Positions 22,800 to 33,360 of a stretch of DNA of 64,000 nucleotides are shown here, in pieces. The position numbers and the translations under genes are program-made. The first letter of the stretch is position 1. Every line of letters starts with the position of its first letter. Under the pieces are notes generated by a model that was given only the letters and a program-made list of their open reading frames with translations, was not told the DNA's origin and made no database searches. Origin of the DNA: Elephas maximus indicus (lineage: Eukaryota; Chordata; Mammalia; Proboscidea; Elephantidae); NCBI RefSeq assembly GCF_024166365.1, contig NC_064821.1, positions 50,247,093-50,311,092 of the forward strand, written 5' to 3'.

Positions 22800-22990
22800 A
22801 GAGCCCTTCCTGTGTGCCAGGCACTGCACTGGGGGCTCCCTTGAATCTTCACAGCTCTATCAGGGTAGATCTGATTATCCCCATTTTTTGACAAGCAGAC
22901 AAACTTGATGAGAGTAACCAGCTGCCCAAGGTCACCAGACTATTGATTAGTAGAGATGGTATTCACGTTCAGGGGTGCTGACTCTAGTGG
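22800..22990 (-). mobile_element. MIR SINE
   Basis: TGTGTGCCAGGCACTGCACT, TATCCCCATTTTTTGACAAG and GCCCAAGGTCACCAGACTAT. Confidence 0.85.
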
Positions 22991-23693
22991 GCATGAGAGA
23001 AAGGGGCAGGCATCTTGGATAGAATTTTTACCACCCATGTCCAAATATGATCAGCAAAAGACACCTTAAAGTCTGACTCTCAAAGGCAGATGCTAAGCCA
23101 TGGCTGTAGGAAAGCAGTGACTTCAAATTTCATGACTTCGGGTTCTGCAACTAACCATTTCAATCTTAGGTAATAATTGTAACATCTGTGTGTCACACCA
23201 GTGAAAGAAAAGCCGATCATAAAGTCTTCCAGCATTATTTCAGCCAGAAAGCTGTAAGCAGCTTCATCTTTGGATAAGCTCGCTTTAAACCCCTCATCAA
23301 GAAGAGTTTATAGAACAGGTACCAGTGGACTTTTCAAAGGCCAAATGGATCTAGATTTGCATCCTGGTTTTGCAACTCTAGTAACTGACTTTCTGAAACT
23401 TTGTGTTCTTATCAGTGAAATAGGGTTAAAAATACTTCCCAGCAAGGTTGTACATGACAAAGGAAATGGGTAGAAACTATCATAACGCATCTTACGTTTA
23501 TAGATTTCTTTAGCTCCTGAAACTCAGTATCTACACAGCTAGAAATGGTGAAGCCATGTGCATGGGTGTCCTCACTCCTGGTTGGCACAAGTATGTTAAC
23601 ATGAGGTTTTCTAACCAAATGAGAGTATAGGCTTGACTTTCATATAATCTTTTGGTTTGTTTGGCATATTTATGCATGTCCCGTTTGTATTTT
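22991..23693. other. CENPS-CORT intergenic, nothing recognised
   Basis: Unique-looking sequence. The short ORFs on both strands have no recognisable similarity and no splice context. Confidence 0.5.
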
Positions 23694-23870
23694 GGAAACC
23701 CTGGTGGCGAAGTGGTCAAGTGCTATGGCTGCTAACGAAGAGGTCGGCAGTTCGAATCCACCAGGTGCTCCTTGGAAACTCTATGGTGCAGTTCTGTGCT
23801 GTCCTATAGGGTCTCTATGAGTCAGAATTGACTTGACCGCAGTGAGTCTGTGTGTGTGTGTGTGTGTGTC
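23694..23870 (+). mobile_element. AfroSINE followed by a TG repeat
   Basis: GGAAACCCTGGTGGCGAAGT to AGTCAGAATTGACTTGACCG. The 3' end runs into a (TG)n tract at about 23849-23869. Confidence 0.9.
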
Positions 23871-24474
23871 TGTATTTTAGACAGTGGTCTTAGAACACAT
23901 TTTTCAGGGATTAAAACAGGAATGACCAGACTGTAAGGAATCGCTGACTCTGCTCCCCATGTTCTCACAAGCCTCCTCATTCCCACTACGCATTCCAATG
24001 AGGGATTAGTTACTCTGGAAGTTCCAAGGTGATGTTGGTCACCCTTTACCACTCCATCTCCGGCAGAAAGGAGCTCTAGAGGGCCCTTCTCAGTGAGCTT
24101 GCTTCCTCAGAGGCCTGGAAGCTCATCTGAACTTTCACAAGACCTACAGATGACTAACCATATAAAGAAGCAGATGTCTTTGAAATACATTGAAACTCTA
24201 TCCTAACGTGTAGTTTGGTGCAATTTGCATTTAAAACATTTGTTGTCTTCTTGATAACACCAGTTCCTCAAAAAGCTGGAAACAAGATTCTATGTTAATT
24301 TTTTATTACTGACATCAGCTAGAGCCAAGGCAGTTTCAAAATGTTCCCTTCTGTACCCAGCAGCAGCTGGAATGCACTGCAAGAGGTACGCTGGCTTGTC
24401 TGCACCTAATACCTTAAAACCCAAATGTCTAATAAAGGTTAATCAGGCCATGCCTCTTCTCTTTCCTAAATTTA

Positions 24475-24745
24475 TAGAATCTAGAAAGAATCTGTAGAGA
24501 TCATTTAGTCCAACCTCCAACATAGGAACCAACCTAGGAACCCATTCACCAATGTTCCTGACATATGGTTCCCCAGGCTCTGTTGAACTCCTCCAAGTAC
24601 AGAGAGCTCATTACTACACCAGGGATAGAGTGCTCTTTCCATTATTGGATACTCTAATTGTTACAAGATTCTTACATATACAGAGAAAAATCTTCCACCT
24701 TCTAATTTCTATCTAGGTACTAGTTCTGCCCTCGAGAGGAAGCAA
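24475..24745. repeat. Ancient interspersed repeat, family not assigned
   Basis: GAGATCATTTAGTCCAACCT and TCTGTTGAACTCCTCCAAGT recall widespread old amniote repeats (CR1/L3-like 3' ends), but I cannot name it securely. Confidence 0.4.
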
Positions 24746-24756
24746 TCTTTGTCTTC

Positions 24757-24940
24757 CTGGATGATGCAAACAGTTAATGCTCTCAGCTGCTAATTGAAAG
24801 GTTGGAGGTTTGAGCACACCCACAGTTACCTTGGAAGAAAGGCCTGGTGATCTACTTCCGAAAAATCAGCCACTGAAAACCCTATGGAGCACCGATGGGG
24901 TCGCCATGAGTCGGAGTTGATTCAGTGGCAACTGGTATGT
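24757..24940 (+). mobile_element. AfroSINE, CTGGGTGGT-head type
   Basis: GATGATGCAAACAGTTAATG to GGGTCGCCATGAGTCGGAGT. Confidence 0.87.
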
Positions 24941-25044
24941 TGGTGGTGTGTGTTTTTCAAAAGAATTCAGTACTGAGTTCCCTTTAATCAAAGCTCCCAT
25001 TGTATATCTTTTCAGAAATATACATTATTGCATAAAACATTAAA

Positions 25045-25150
25045 TTATCAGCTCCATGAGGGCAGACTTTGGGGTGCTGAACAGTGATCACTCATCACCT
25101 TCTCTAGTGTCTGGCATGTGAAAGGCACCCCATGAGTACTTGTCCCCTGT
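25045..25150 (+). mobile_element. L2-type LINE 3' scrap
   Basis: CAGCTCCATGAGGGCAGACT to GTCTGGCATGTGAAAGGCAC. Confidence 0.5.
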
Positions 25151-25282
25151 AATCTAACTAAGATGTGCTCCTGGGATTTGGAGCAGCCCTTGCTCACATT
25201 ACGTGGCTGTAATCAGGGATTCCTAGCGTTTGGCAGTAGGCGCCCTTTGTACTGATGGGAGAGTAAGTGATTGGGGCTGTCT

Positions 25283-25455
25283 TCTTAACAATAATTCCTT
25301 ACATGCACTGGCTGTCTGCTGTGTGTTCTGCTTGTGTTAAGTGCTTTAATGATCCCCTTCGGTCCTCAAAACAACTCTACGAAGTAGGTAGTAGGTACTG
25401 TTTCCCCATTTTATAGGTGAGGAAACTGGGAGCACCAAGAGGTTGATTAAATGGT
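25283..25455 (-). mobile_element. MIR SINE
   Basis: TGTTAAGTGCTTTAATGATC and CCCCATTTTATAGGTGAGGA. Confidence 0.8.
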
Positions 25456-25789
25456 AATGCCAGGGATCTAGTCTAGATCCCTCACCTTTAAATGCTAAAG
25501 TATGTTGCCATCTCCTTGAAAACAGTAGTAAAATAGTATGCGGCCTTCCCCAACCTGCAGCACACAACCTTCCTCAGCACACTTACTATTCCGCTGGAAA
25601 TTTACATCTTTTCTTTCATTTGTAGAGTATGTATCCTATCCCCCTAGCTAGAATATAACGGCTCTGTGAGGGTGTGGGTAAGGACCAGCTGCTCAGAAAG
25701 TTGGAGTCCATTGACTAAAATCTGCAAAAATAGGGATGTGAATTTTTCATCTGCAAGAACACCTCAAAATTTTAATGCCATTTGTGGAA

Positions 25790-26580
25790 ATTGTTGTTAG
25801 GTGCTGTCAAGTCAGTTCTGACTCATAGCAACCCTATGTACAACAGAATGAAACGGTGCCCGGTCGTGTGCCATCCTCACAGTCGTTATGCTTGAGCCCA
25901 TCGTTGCAGCCACTGTGTCAGTTCATCTCGTTGAGGGTCTTCCTCTTTTTCCCTGACCCTCTACTTTACCAAGCATGATGTCCTTTTCCAGGGACTGATC
26001 CCTCCTGATAACATGTCCAAAGGGTGTGAGACGCAGTCTCGCCATCCTTGCTTCTAAGGAGCGTTCTGGGTGTACTTCTTCCAAGACGGATTTGTTCGTT
26101 CTTTTGGCAGTCCATGGTATATTCAATATTCTTCGCCAACACCACAACAAAGGCATCAGTTCATTTTTGGTCTTCCTTACTCCTTGTCCAGCTTTCACAT
26201 GCATAGGAGGTGGTTGAAAACACCATGGCTTGGGTTAGGCGCATCTTAGTCTTCAAGGTGACATCTTTGCTTTTCAGTACTTTAAAGAGGTCTTTTGCAG
26301 CAGACTTGCCCAATGGAATACGTCTTTTGATTTCTTGACTGGTGCGTCCATGGATGTTGATTGCGGATCCAAGGAAAATGAAATTCTTGAGAACTTCAGT
26401 CTTCTCTCTCTTTATCTTCATGTTGCTTATTGGTCCAGTTGTGAGAATTTTTATTTTCCTTATGTTGAGGCATAATTCATACTGAAGGCTGTGGTCTTTG
26501 ATCTTCATCAGTGCTTCAAGTCCTCGTTCAGCAAGCAAGGTTGTTTCATCTGCATAACGCAGGTTGTAAATGTGGGAATT
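25790..26580 (-). mobile_element. RTE/BovB-like LINE 3' fragment
   Basis: The reverse strand carries SLQYELCLNIRKIKILTTGP and, in another frame, the RTE C-terminal block NIPWTAKRTNKSVLEEVHPE followed by GHVIRRDQSLEKDIMLGKVE. The 3' tail begins GTTGTTAGGTGCTGTCAAGT. It is 5'-truncated at about the start of the RT C-terminal third and holds at least one frameshift. Confidence 0.88.
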
Positions 26581-26871
26581 ACCTTAGTCAAAAAAATTAT
26601 ACTGGTATAGAAAAAAAAGGACTAAGCAACAAATGGTCATCAGGTCATGCTAATTTTACCTAGAATCCTAAAATAATCTAACAGACAGCCTGTGGCAAAG
26701 TGAAATTTAAGGTCTAGATTTCCCTTTGTGAAGGGGTGTGAACCAGGACTTTGGAAAACTGAAAACGGCATTGCTCACTTCTGGAGAGCTGTCACTTCTC
26801 TGTTTGCTGTACTTCAGTTTTTCAGTTTAGAGCTTTGTCTCGGATATTCATGTTCCCTAAGTATGTTTGAG

Positions 26872-27182
26872 GGGCAGTGGTGGTTCAGTGGTAGAATTCT
26901 TGCCTTCCATACTGAAGACCTGGATTCACTTCCTGGCCAGTGCACCTAAAACACAGCCACCACCTGTCAGTGGGTTTGTGTGTTGTTATGATGCTGAACA
27001 GGTTTCAGCAGAGCTTCCAGACTAAGACAGACTCGGAAGAAAGGCCTGGCGATCTATGTGAGAAAATCAGCCAGTGAAAACCCTAATGGTCTGATCTGCA
27101 ACCAGTCATGGGGATGGCTCAGGACAGGGCAGCAAAGGGTTGCCATAAGTCGGGGGCAGCCTGACAGCAGCTAACAACCAGC
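26872..27182 (+). mobile_element. tRNA-Gly-headed SINE with RTE/AfroSINE-like tail
   Basis: GCAGTGGTGGTTCAGTGGTA and GAATTCTTGCC closely match the 5' half of tRNA-Gly(GCC), and 26874-26944 spans a whole tRNA-like unit. The body GAAGAAAGGCCTGGCGATCT is shared with AfroSINE. The tail GACAGCAGCTAACAACCAGC is RTE-like. Confidence 0.82.
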
Positions 27183-27560
27183 ATGTTGAGATAGATGTCT
27201 CAAATCTGACAAGCTGTCTTCAGTTGGGTGAAGGGGGTTTATGCATTTGTTGGTGAGATGCTGAAACTCGGACCTGTGAGGAAATGCCAGGAGGCGGCAG
27301 TCAAGGACCTAAGGTTCTGCATTTCCCCGCCATGGCAATGGCTTCCGGAGGAGAGTGAGCCCCTGGGAGCTGGGCAGGTGCAGGGCACGCCAGCGTTTCT
27401 GTGTTTGTGGGGACTAGGATCAGAGTAAGAAGACGTTACACCTGATACATACAATGTGAAACAGTATTTATGTTACTACACGTGGCATACTGTTATCTTT
27501 TCTGTTCATTTCATTAAAACAAAGTGCTGGCTTATGACCCACTAGTGAGTGGTTACCTGC
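27183..27560. other. Intergenic, nothing recognised
   Basis: GC-moderate unique sequence with overlapping short ORFs on both strands. No family resemblance. Confidence 0.45.
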
Positions 27561-27566
27561 AGCTTG

Positions 27567-27720
27567 AAAATCACTAGGTTAGAGTCTTGTATACCACACT
27601 CAGCATCACCTGGGAGCTTGTTAGAAATGCAGACTATCAGCCCCCACCACCACTCACCTACTGCATCAGAATCCGTATTTAAGGTGATTTCACGTACACT
27701 TTACAATTTGAGCAGGCCTG
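27567..27720 (+). mobile_element. MER5A hAT nonautonomous element
   Basis: CAGCATCACCTGGGAGCTTG and TTAGAAATGCAGACTATCAG. Confidence 0.8.
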
Positions 27721-28149
27721 GGCTAGCGCACAGTGTGTCTGGCCTGCTGGGCTGAGAGGGAGCGCTGGGTAGTGTCCGTCAGGGGCGTCCTTGCCTGCAG
27801 CTGGCTGACACTAGTGGATACTGTCAAAACGTTGCTGTGAGACCTCATCAGCTCTTTGTTTCTTCTGCCTGTGACAGATTCAGTCATACTTTATGTGGGC
27901 AACGTTTCAGATGTTAAGCTCCTTATCCAAGGCTAATTTTATATTATGTTAAATCACTTGGTTTTGTTCTCATGACTTCCTGCTTGCCATAGGCATAATT
28001 ACGAGGAAGTAGTACTTCTTTAGAAGCAAGTGCACATGCATTCCAAATTAAGAGCAAATTCACTCTAAACGCAGGAAAAGACCTGAGGCTTTAATTAAGG
28101 GGTTAAATCCAATCCAAAAGCGCTTTGGGGGGCACTGATTGCTGGGGCG

Positions 28150-28355
28150 AAATGCGTCACTGCTTGAGAGTGAGGAAAGGGGGGTATGGCTTTAGATATG
28201 TATATATATCAAAAAACAGGGCTGGAGGTTGAGCTTAAACCCCCACTCTACCCACAGTCCCCAAAGAAGAGACCCAAATCCACAAAACGGCGATTTCAGA
28301 GTTGCCAAGAAGGTGAGCAGCAGCAGGGCTGGAGAGCCGTGCCCGTGGCCTCAGA
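28150..28355 (+). promoter_or_regulatory. CORT: CORT candidate promoter and 5'UTR
   Basis: TGCGTCA (28153-28159) resembles a cAMP-response half site. It is followed 40 bp later by a TATATATA stretch (about 28199-28208), roughly 150 bp before the ATG. That spacing suits a TATA-type tissue-restricted promoter, unlike the CpG islands of the other three genes. The assignment is inference. Confidence 0.45.
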
Positions 28356-28451
28356 ATGCCGCTGACCCTCTGCCTCCTGCTGATGCTTCCAGGGGCCACG
28401 GCCATCGCCACCCTGCCCCTGGGGGACAGCCTCCCTGGCACAGACAGCGGG
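28356..28451 (+). CDS. CORT: CORT coding exon 1
   Basis: It encodes 32 residues, the signal peptide and the start of the propeptide, and ends GACAGCGGG before donor GTGAGT at 28452. Its intron position matches human CORT. Confidence 0.94.
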
Positions 28452-29666
28452 GTGAGTACAGGTCCAGGCACAGGCCAGCCCACTTTTCTGTATGTCTGTC
28501 TGTCTGCTGTATGTTTGGCCACATCTGTGGATTCTCCAGCACCTCACGTCTGAGAGCCTGTGGGTCCGTGTGCTGAGTTCATGAATAGGAGAAAAGGCAG
28601 GGCTGAGCTCTGTCATGTCCCCACGGTACTAGGATACCCCCTTTTGGACCTTTGAAGTTGGCTAGAAACCTGCCGGTCTTTGCAGTGTGATTATGCCAGC
28701 CTACTGCAGCGGTCAAGGTGCTGTCTGTGCAGCCACGCCTGCTTCTGGAGCCTGCATTTAGACATACAGCGTGTGTCTTCACTGGCCCAGATTAATTGAC
28801 ATCATTACATTTCCATTGTGAGAATTTGTAACTTCATGAGGTGATTTACTGCTCTCTTTTTTCCATTTTGAAAAAGTTCCAAGAAAGAGTACATAAACTT
28901 GACCATTAAAAATGGATTTTTCTCTAAAATTACCAGACGAGTTTCAGACAGGTCATTTATCACCAGGTTACTCCTAGACTCTTTCTAAGGAATTTGAAAG
29001 GCTAGACTCTATAGCCTCCCAAGTTATAGTCTCAAAAACTACTGCCTCAAAGAGAAATTCGTGGACAGCCAGGAATATGACCAAAGATGGAAAAAACAAG
29101 CAAAATAAGCCTGATCTGACTCAGGGGGCTTCTTGGTGGCTAGTCGCTTGACAGGGGAAGATGATATATTTCCTTAGCTGTCTAATGAGGACCTCAACAG
29201 AAGTTCTTTAAGGGCAAAACAAGCTTTTTTTTTTTTTTTCTCCTTGACTGAGAACTGTCACCTTTCTTTTCTCAGGCATTTTCTTCCAGGCCTTCTCTTC
29301 ACTTTCCCACCCCTTAGATGGAATGTGCTTTATTGTTTAGAACATCTTTCTTCCTGTTAAAATCAGAAAAATGTTCTGTATCTTTCAATGCTGGCTGAAC
29401 CCGATAGCTGATTTTTCTTTCCTTTGCCATTTGCTTCTTTTTAAAAGCATCTACAGGAAGTGGTGGAAATAAAGAAAAATGGCCTCTTGACTTTCCTAGC
29501 CTGGTGGAACGAGTGGACCTCCCAGGCCGGGACAGTGCCCTTCCTGGGTGGGGAGGCGAGAAAGGTGGCCAAGCGGCAGGATGGCCTGCCCCCTCCGCAG
29601 GCCACACGCCGAGAGAAAGCTCCGTGCAAGAATTTCTTCTGGAAGACCTTCTCCTCCTGCAAGTAA
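28356..29666 (+). CDS. CORT: CORT, preprocortistatin, whole coding span
   Basis: Two coding exons (28356-28451 and 29448-29666) join in frame to 104 aa, against 105 in human. Residues 1 to about 18 are a hydrophobic signal peptide (MPLTLCLLLMLPGATA). The conserved N-terminal propeptide block is LLTFLAWWNEWTSQAG. The C-terminus is PCKNFFWKTFSSCK, with the receptor-binding FWKT core and cysteines C92 and C103 that close the ring. A dibasic RR (86-87) would release a 17-residue form, and KR (74-75) a 29-residue form starting at Q76. Both lengths match the known CST-17 and CST-29. The peptide is secreted, acts on somatostatin receptors and is best known from cortical interneurons. The mature peptide has K where human has R (PCK versus PCR), as in rodents. 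Confidence 0.97.
28452..29447 (+). other. CORT: CORT intron 1
   Basis: About 1 kb of unique GT-AG intron. No repeat is recognised apart from a short TGTC/TGTCTG run near the donor and T14 at 29226. Confidence 0.7.
29448..29666 (+). CDS. CORT: CORT coding exon 2 with mature cortistatin
   Basis: It encodes residues 33-104 starting HLQEVVEIKK and ending FWKTFSSCK, with stop TAA at 29664-29666. The acceptor is CTTTTTAAAAG. All of the bioactive peptide lies in this exon. Confidence 0.97.
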   Translation, partial: HLQEVVEIKKNGLLTFLAWWNEWTSQAGTVPFLGGEARKVAKRQDGLPPPQATRREKAPCKNFFWKTFSSCK

Positions 29667-29713
29667 AACTCGGCCCGTGATCACTCCTGCAGGGAAGTGT
29701 AATGATGGACTGA

Positions 29714-29719
29714 AATAAA
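29714..29719 (+). terminator. CORT: CORT poly(A) signal AATAAA
   Basis: A canonical AATAAA lies 48 nt after the CORT stop, so the 3'UTR is very short. An L1-derived T-rich stretch begins about 30 bp downstream. Confidence 0.8.
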
Positions 29720-29749
29720 ATGAATTAAGCAGCAGTGACGTTTCTTCTT

Positions 29750-30232
29750 CTTTTTTTAATTGTATTGTTGTGAAAGTATACCTAACAAAACACAATCCAT
29801 CTCAGCAATTTCTGCATGTACAACATGTCCAGTTCAGTGACATCGGTCATATTCTTCAAGTTGTGCACTCCTGGTAACCACTACTAATCTTTGGTTCTAT
29901 ATATTTGCTTATTTCATATAAGTGAGACTGACTTATTTCACTCAGCATAAAGTTTTCAAGGTTTATCCATGTTGCGGCATATGCGTGAGGACTTCGTTTA
30001 TTGATGGCTGAGTAATATTCCATTGTGTGTATGAACCACACTTTATTCATTCATCTGTTGATGGACATTTTGGTTGTTCCCACCTTTTGGCTATTGTTAA
30101 AGTGCTGCAGTGGATGTTGGTGTACAGGCTTCTGTTTGTGTTGCTTCCTTCACTTTTTCTGGGTTCTTATAGAATTGGGATTCCTGGGTCCATTCCTTCA
30201 CACATGCTATCTTTTCTTTCCCATGTAATTTG
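29750..30232 (-). mobile_element. L1M 3' end with ORF2 C-terminus
   Basis: The reverse strand encodes VWFIHTMEYYSAINKRSPHA then ATWINLENFMLSEISQ, the L1 ORF2p C-terminal block, in a broken frame. The 3'UTR lies to the left, next to the CORT poly(A) site. Confidence 0.82.
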
Positions 30233-30867
30233 AAACATACTTTTAATTTAAACTTGAGTAACACTCCAAAATGACAGTGTCTAGAGTAATTTGGAGCCCA
30301 AAGTGAACATTTTTTATTAAAATTTTCATAGCTTTTAAATTTTTAATGATGTCTTTTCTACACAGTGCTATCTCTTTCTTACCTTCTTTAGTTCGGTTAA
30401 TAAAGCATTTTGCTTGTACCTGGTGGGAAAAAAAATTTTTTTGTAGCTTTACTACTTCCATCCTCAGTGCAGCCATTGGGAAGCTTTTATCTCCATCCTC
30501 CTTTCTTCGATGTAAAATAGCTAAAGGCTACATGTTTCAGAGTTCAGTATAACATCTTAGTTTATTTTGATGTACAGTGTCTAATTTAAAAAATATTTTC
30601 CTCACATTAAAAGCAAATTTTCTTTCACATTGTGCTCAAAGAGCAGAATGATTATTCCCCATGTTTTAACTAAAATGAATTTTAAATAAATGTTATGCTA
30701 TTGAACAGATACCAGCCTCATGCTGATGTGCTTAAAGAGGAACATTCAAACCTGCCGTTAGGAAATGCCCATTTTGATTAGAGTCCTTATGTTAATTTCT
30801 TATAATTATTTTCATGGAGCTTCAAACTTGCTCTGTGAGGACTGAAGTCTACTTCTAAGAGTTTTTT
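30233..30867. other. Intergenic, nothing recognised
   Basis: AT-rich sequence with no supported gene. Confidence 0.45.
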
Positions 30868-31062
30868 GTTGTTAGTTGCAGTTGAGTCTGTTCTGACTCA
30901 TGGCAACCCCACGTGTGCAGAATAGAACTGCTCTGTAGGGTTTTGAAGGCTGTGACCTTTTGGAAGCAGATTGCCAGGTCTGTCTTCTGAAGCACCTTTG
31001 GGTGGGTTCAAACTGCCAACCTTTTGGCTAGTACACAAGTACTTAAATGTTTGTGCCACCCA
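30868..31062 (-). mobile_element. AfroSINE, CTGGGTGGT-head type
   Basis: GTTGCAGTTGAGTCTGTTCT to AAATGTTTGTGCCACCCA. It abuts the next SINE. Confidence 0.87.
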
Positions 31063-31271
31063 AACCCAAACCAAACCCACCGCTGTTGAGTCAATTCTAA
31101 CTCACAGCGACCCTATAGGGAAGACAACTGCCCCATAGGGTTTTCAAGGCTGTAATCTTTACTGGAGCAGACTGCCACATCTTTCTCCCACAGAACAGCT
31201 GGTAGGTTCGAACCATTGATCATTTGGTTAGCAGCTGAGGGCTTTAACCACTGCACCACCCAGGGACTCCT
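31063..31271 (-). mobile_element. AfroSINE, long form
   Basis: CGCTGTTGAGTCAATTCTAA to CACTGCACCACCCAGGGACT. Confidence 0.88.
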
Positions 31272-32238
31272 TATAAAAGTATTATCCCAAACCAAACACA
31301 ATGATCAGTGCTGTTGCCCTCCCTGTAGCCTGCCTACATCAAAGTGCAGTCTGTCCCAAGTATCCAGACTTCGTTCAGTGATAAGTAGATACGTGTTGTG
31401 TATATAATTGTCATATTAATTTCCCCTTTCCTCAACAATTTTCACAGAGGTGACAGTGAATGAGGGTTGAAAGAAGGGAAAATGTTTCCACTGACTGCAA
31501 TGTAATGCAGAGCAGCTGCCAAACTGCACAGTGACCCAGACTTGGGTCTGCTCAGATGAAGTTGGGACTGAACAGGTCCCTTAGTTTCAGAACCCTTATC
31601 CAACCTTTAATTCTCTCCCATAGCACTGAAATCTTGCTTGAAAACACAATGTTTTTTAAGACTCTGAATTGTAGACTCTAAAGGAAACTTCCAGTGTGAA
31701 GGTTTTCAGATGTGAAACTTTAGAACTTAGTTTAAAATTCAGAGAACTTTTAAACTAAAATTGATAAAATTCACACCTGGGGTTACGGAAATTTTCTGAA
31801 GGTAGAGGCCGAACATGGGAAAAAAGGGCAGAGGCTGGCGGAATGCACTGTACTATCCTCTTCTCTGGACTCCAGGGGAGCAGGCTCACAGAGTAGGACT
31901 GCTGACCATTCTATTCTGTTTTCCACAGAGCTGAGCTCATATTCATAATTACTGGCTGAGTAAAGTATAATGTGAGGGAAGAGCCGTAATAGCATCCACG
32001 TTTCCAAACACAGCAGCTTTCAGAGACCAGTAACTGGGTCAGTGCACTGGTGGAAGATGCCTGCCTGAAAGGCCAGCCAACCTTCAGAACTTTGTCTTCT
32101 AAGATTTTTCTAGGTGAAAAAACTGCACATCGTTTTGCAGCCTAAATTGGGGCTATACATGTACAGTCCTTAAGATTGGAAATTTTAACTTTTAATTAAG
32201 TAATATATGAAGGATAATGAGGCTAGTAATGTAGCAAA
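31272..32238. other. Intergenic, nothing recognised
   Basis: Unique-looking sequence between SINEs, with no gene model supported. Confidence 0.5.
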
Positions 32239-32239
32239 A

Positions 32240-32428
32240 ACTGCCAGTTGCTGTTGAGTTGATTCTGACTCATGTTGGTCTTGTGTATGTCAGAGTAGAA
32301 CCGTCCTCTAAAGGGTGTTCAATAGCTGATTTTTCGGAATTATTTTGTCAAGGCTTTCTTTTGAGGTGCCTCTGGGTGAACTTGAACTGCCAACCTTTAT
32401 GTCAGTACTACACCACCCAGGGACTCCA
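32240..32428 (-). mobile_element. AfroSINE, CTGGGTGGT-head type
   Basis: GTTGCTGTTGAGTTGATTCT to ACTACACCACCCAGGGACTC. Confidence 0.86.
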
Positions 32429-32429
32429 C

Positions 32430-32976
32430 AGTAATAATACTGTCTGCCTTAGTTGAGGGGACTTGACAGCACTGGCTGCATGTTAATTTGCTCATGATTA
32501 ATAAGTTAGCATAAAATGGTAAATTCCTACCATGAGGTTTTTGGCAGACTTAAAGTATAGCTTTAGGTAGTTTAATACAGCCAAGTTTGTAGACCTGGGC
32601 CATCAGGACCTTCGCAACTTCGAGTTTATTCTCTTGCTATTATTTCCAGTATTTGGAACCAGAGTAGATCCTCGACCATTGTGGAAGAGTTGAGTGTAAC
32701 ATCAGCCTTCAACAGCAATCCATTGGTAGTCTATCTCAGGGCTGACAGCAAACTACTCCAGGCTTTAGGAAATTCAGACCAGTAAGCTCACAGGACATAC
32801 TTAAAAATGTGATTTAAGCAGCATTTGCTGAAGGGATAACCCACATTTCCATAACAGTAGCTCCTTCCGTGGATTTGTCCCATTTTAAACAAATCAGAAA
32901 AGGAAAAATCATTTACGTATTAATAAGAAGAACATTCTGGGCAGCCTACTATTTCTGGTTTCTCATTAAAAAAACA
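32430..32976. other. Intergenic, nothing recognised
   Basis: Unique-looking sequence with no gene or named repeat. Confidence 0.45.
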
Positions 32977-32977
32977 A

Positions 32978-33178
32978 ATAGTTGCTGTTGAGTTGATTCC
33001 AACTCATAGAGACGCCATGTGTGTCACAGTAGAACTGTGCTCCATAGGGTTTTCAATGGTTGATTTTTTTCTCGGAAGTAGATTACCAGCCCTTTCTTCC
33101 AAAGTGCCTCTGGCTGGACTTGGACCGGCAATCTTGTGGTTAGCAGCCAAGCACGTTAACCATCTGCACCACCGGCAA
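32978..33178 (-). mobile_element. AfroSINE, CTGGGTGGT-head type
   Basis: GTTGCTGTTGAGTTGATTCC to CCATCTGCACCACCGGCAAC. Confidence 0.86.
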
Positions 33179-33360
33179 CTGGTTTTACTTCTCATAAACT
33201 TAATAAAAATATATATTAACTTTCCATTCATAGTTCAATAATACATGTGCTTGCCTTATTAAAATAATTAGAAGCGGAGAAAAAGCTAAAAAAAATTTTG
33301 GTGATAGTTCTTATAACATGATATGGGGAAATACTGAATAAAAATCTAGGATCTATGATT

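Noticed and set aside
26874-26944. Possible functional tRNA-Gly gene
   Set aside because: The head is tRNA-Gly-like but diverged in the anticodon and T arms and is fused directly to a SINE body, so it is a SINE promoter and not a tRNA gene.
28229-28576. Frames overlapping CORT exon 1 on both strands
   Set aside because: They are shadows of the signal-peptide exon and its flanks, with no similarity of their own.
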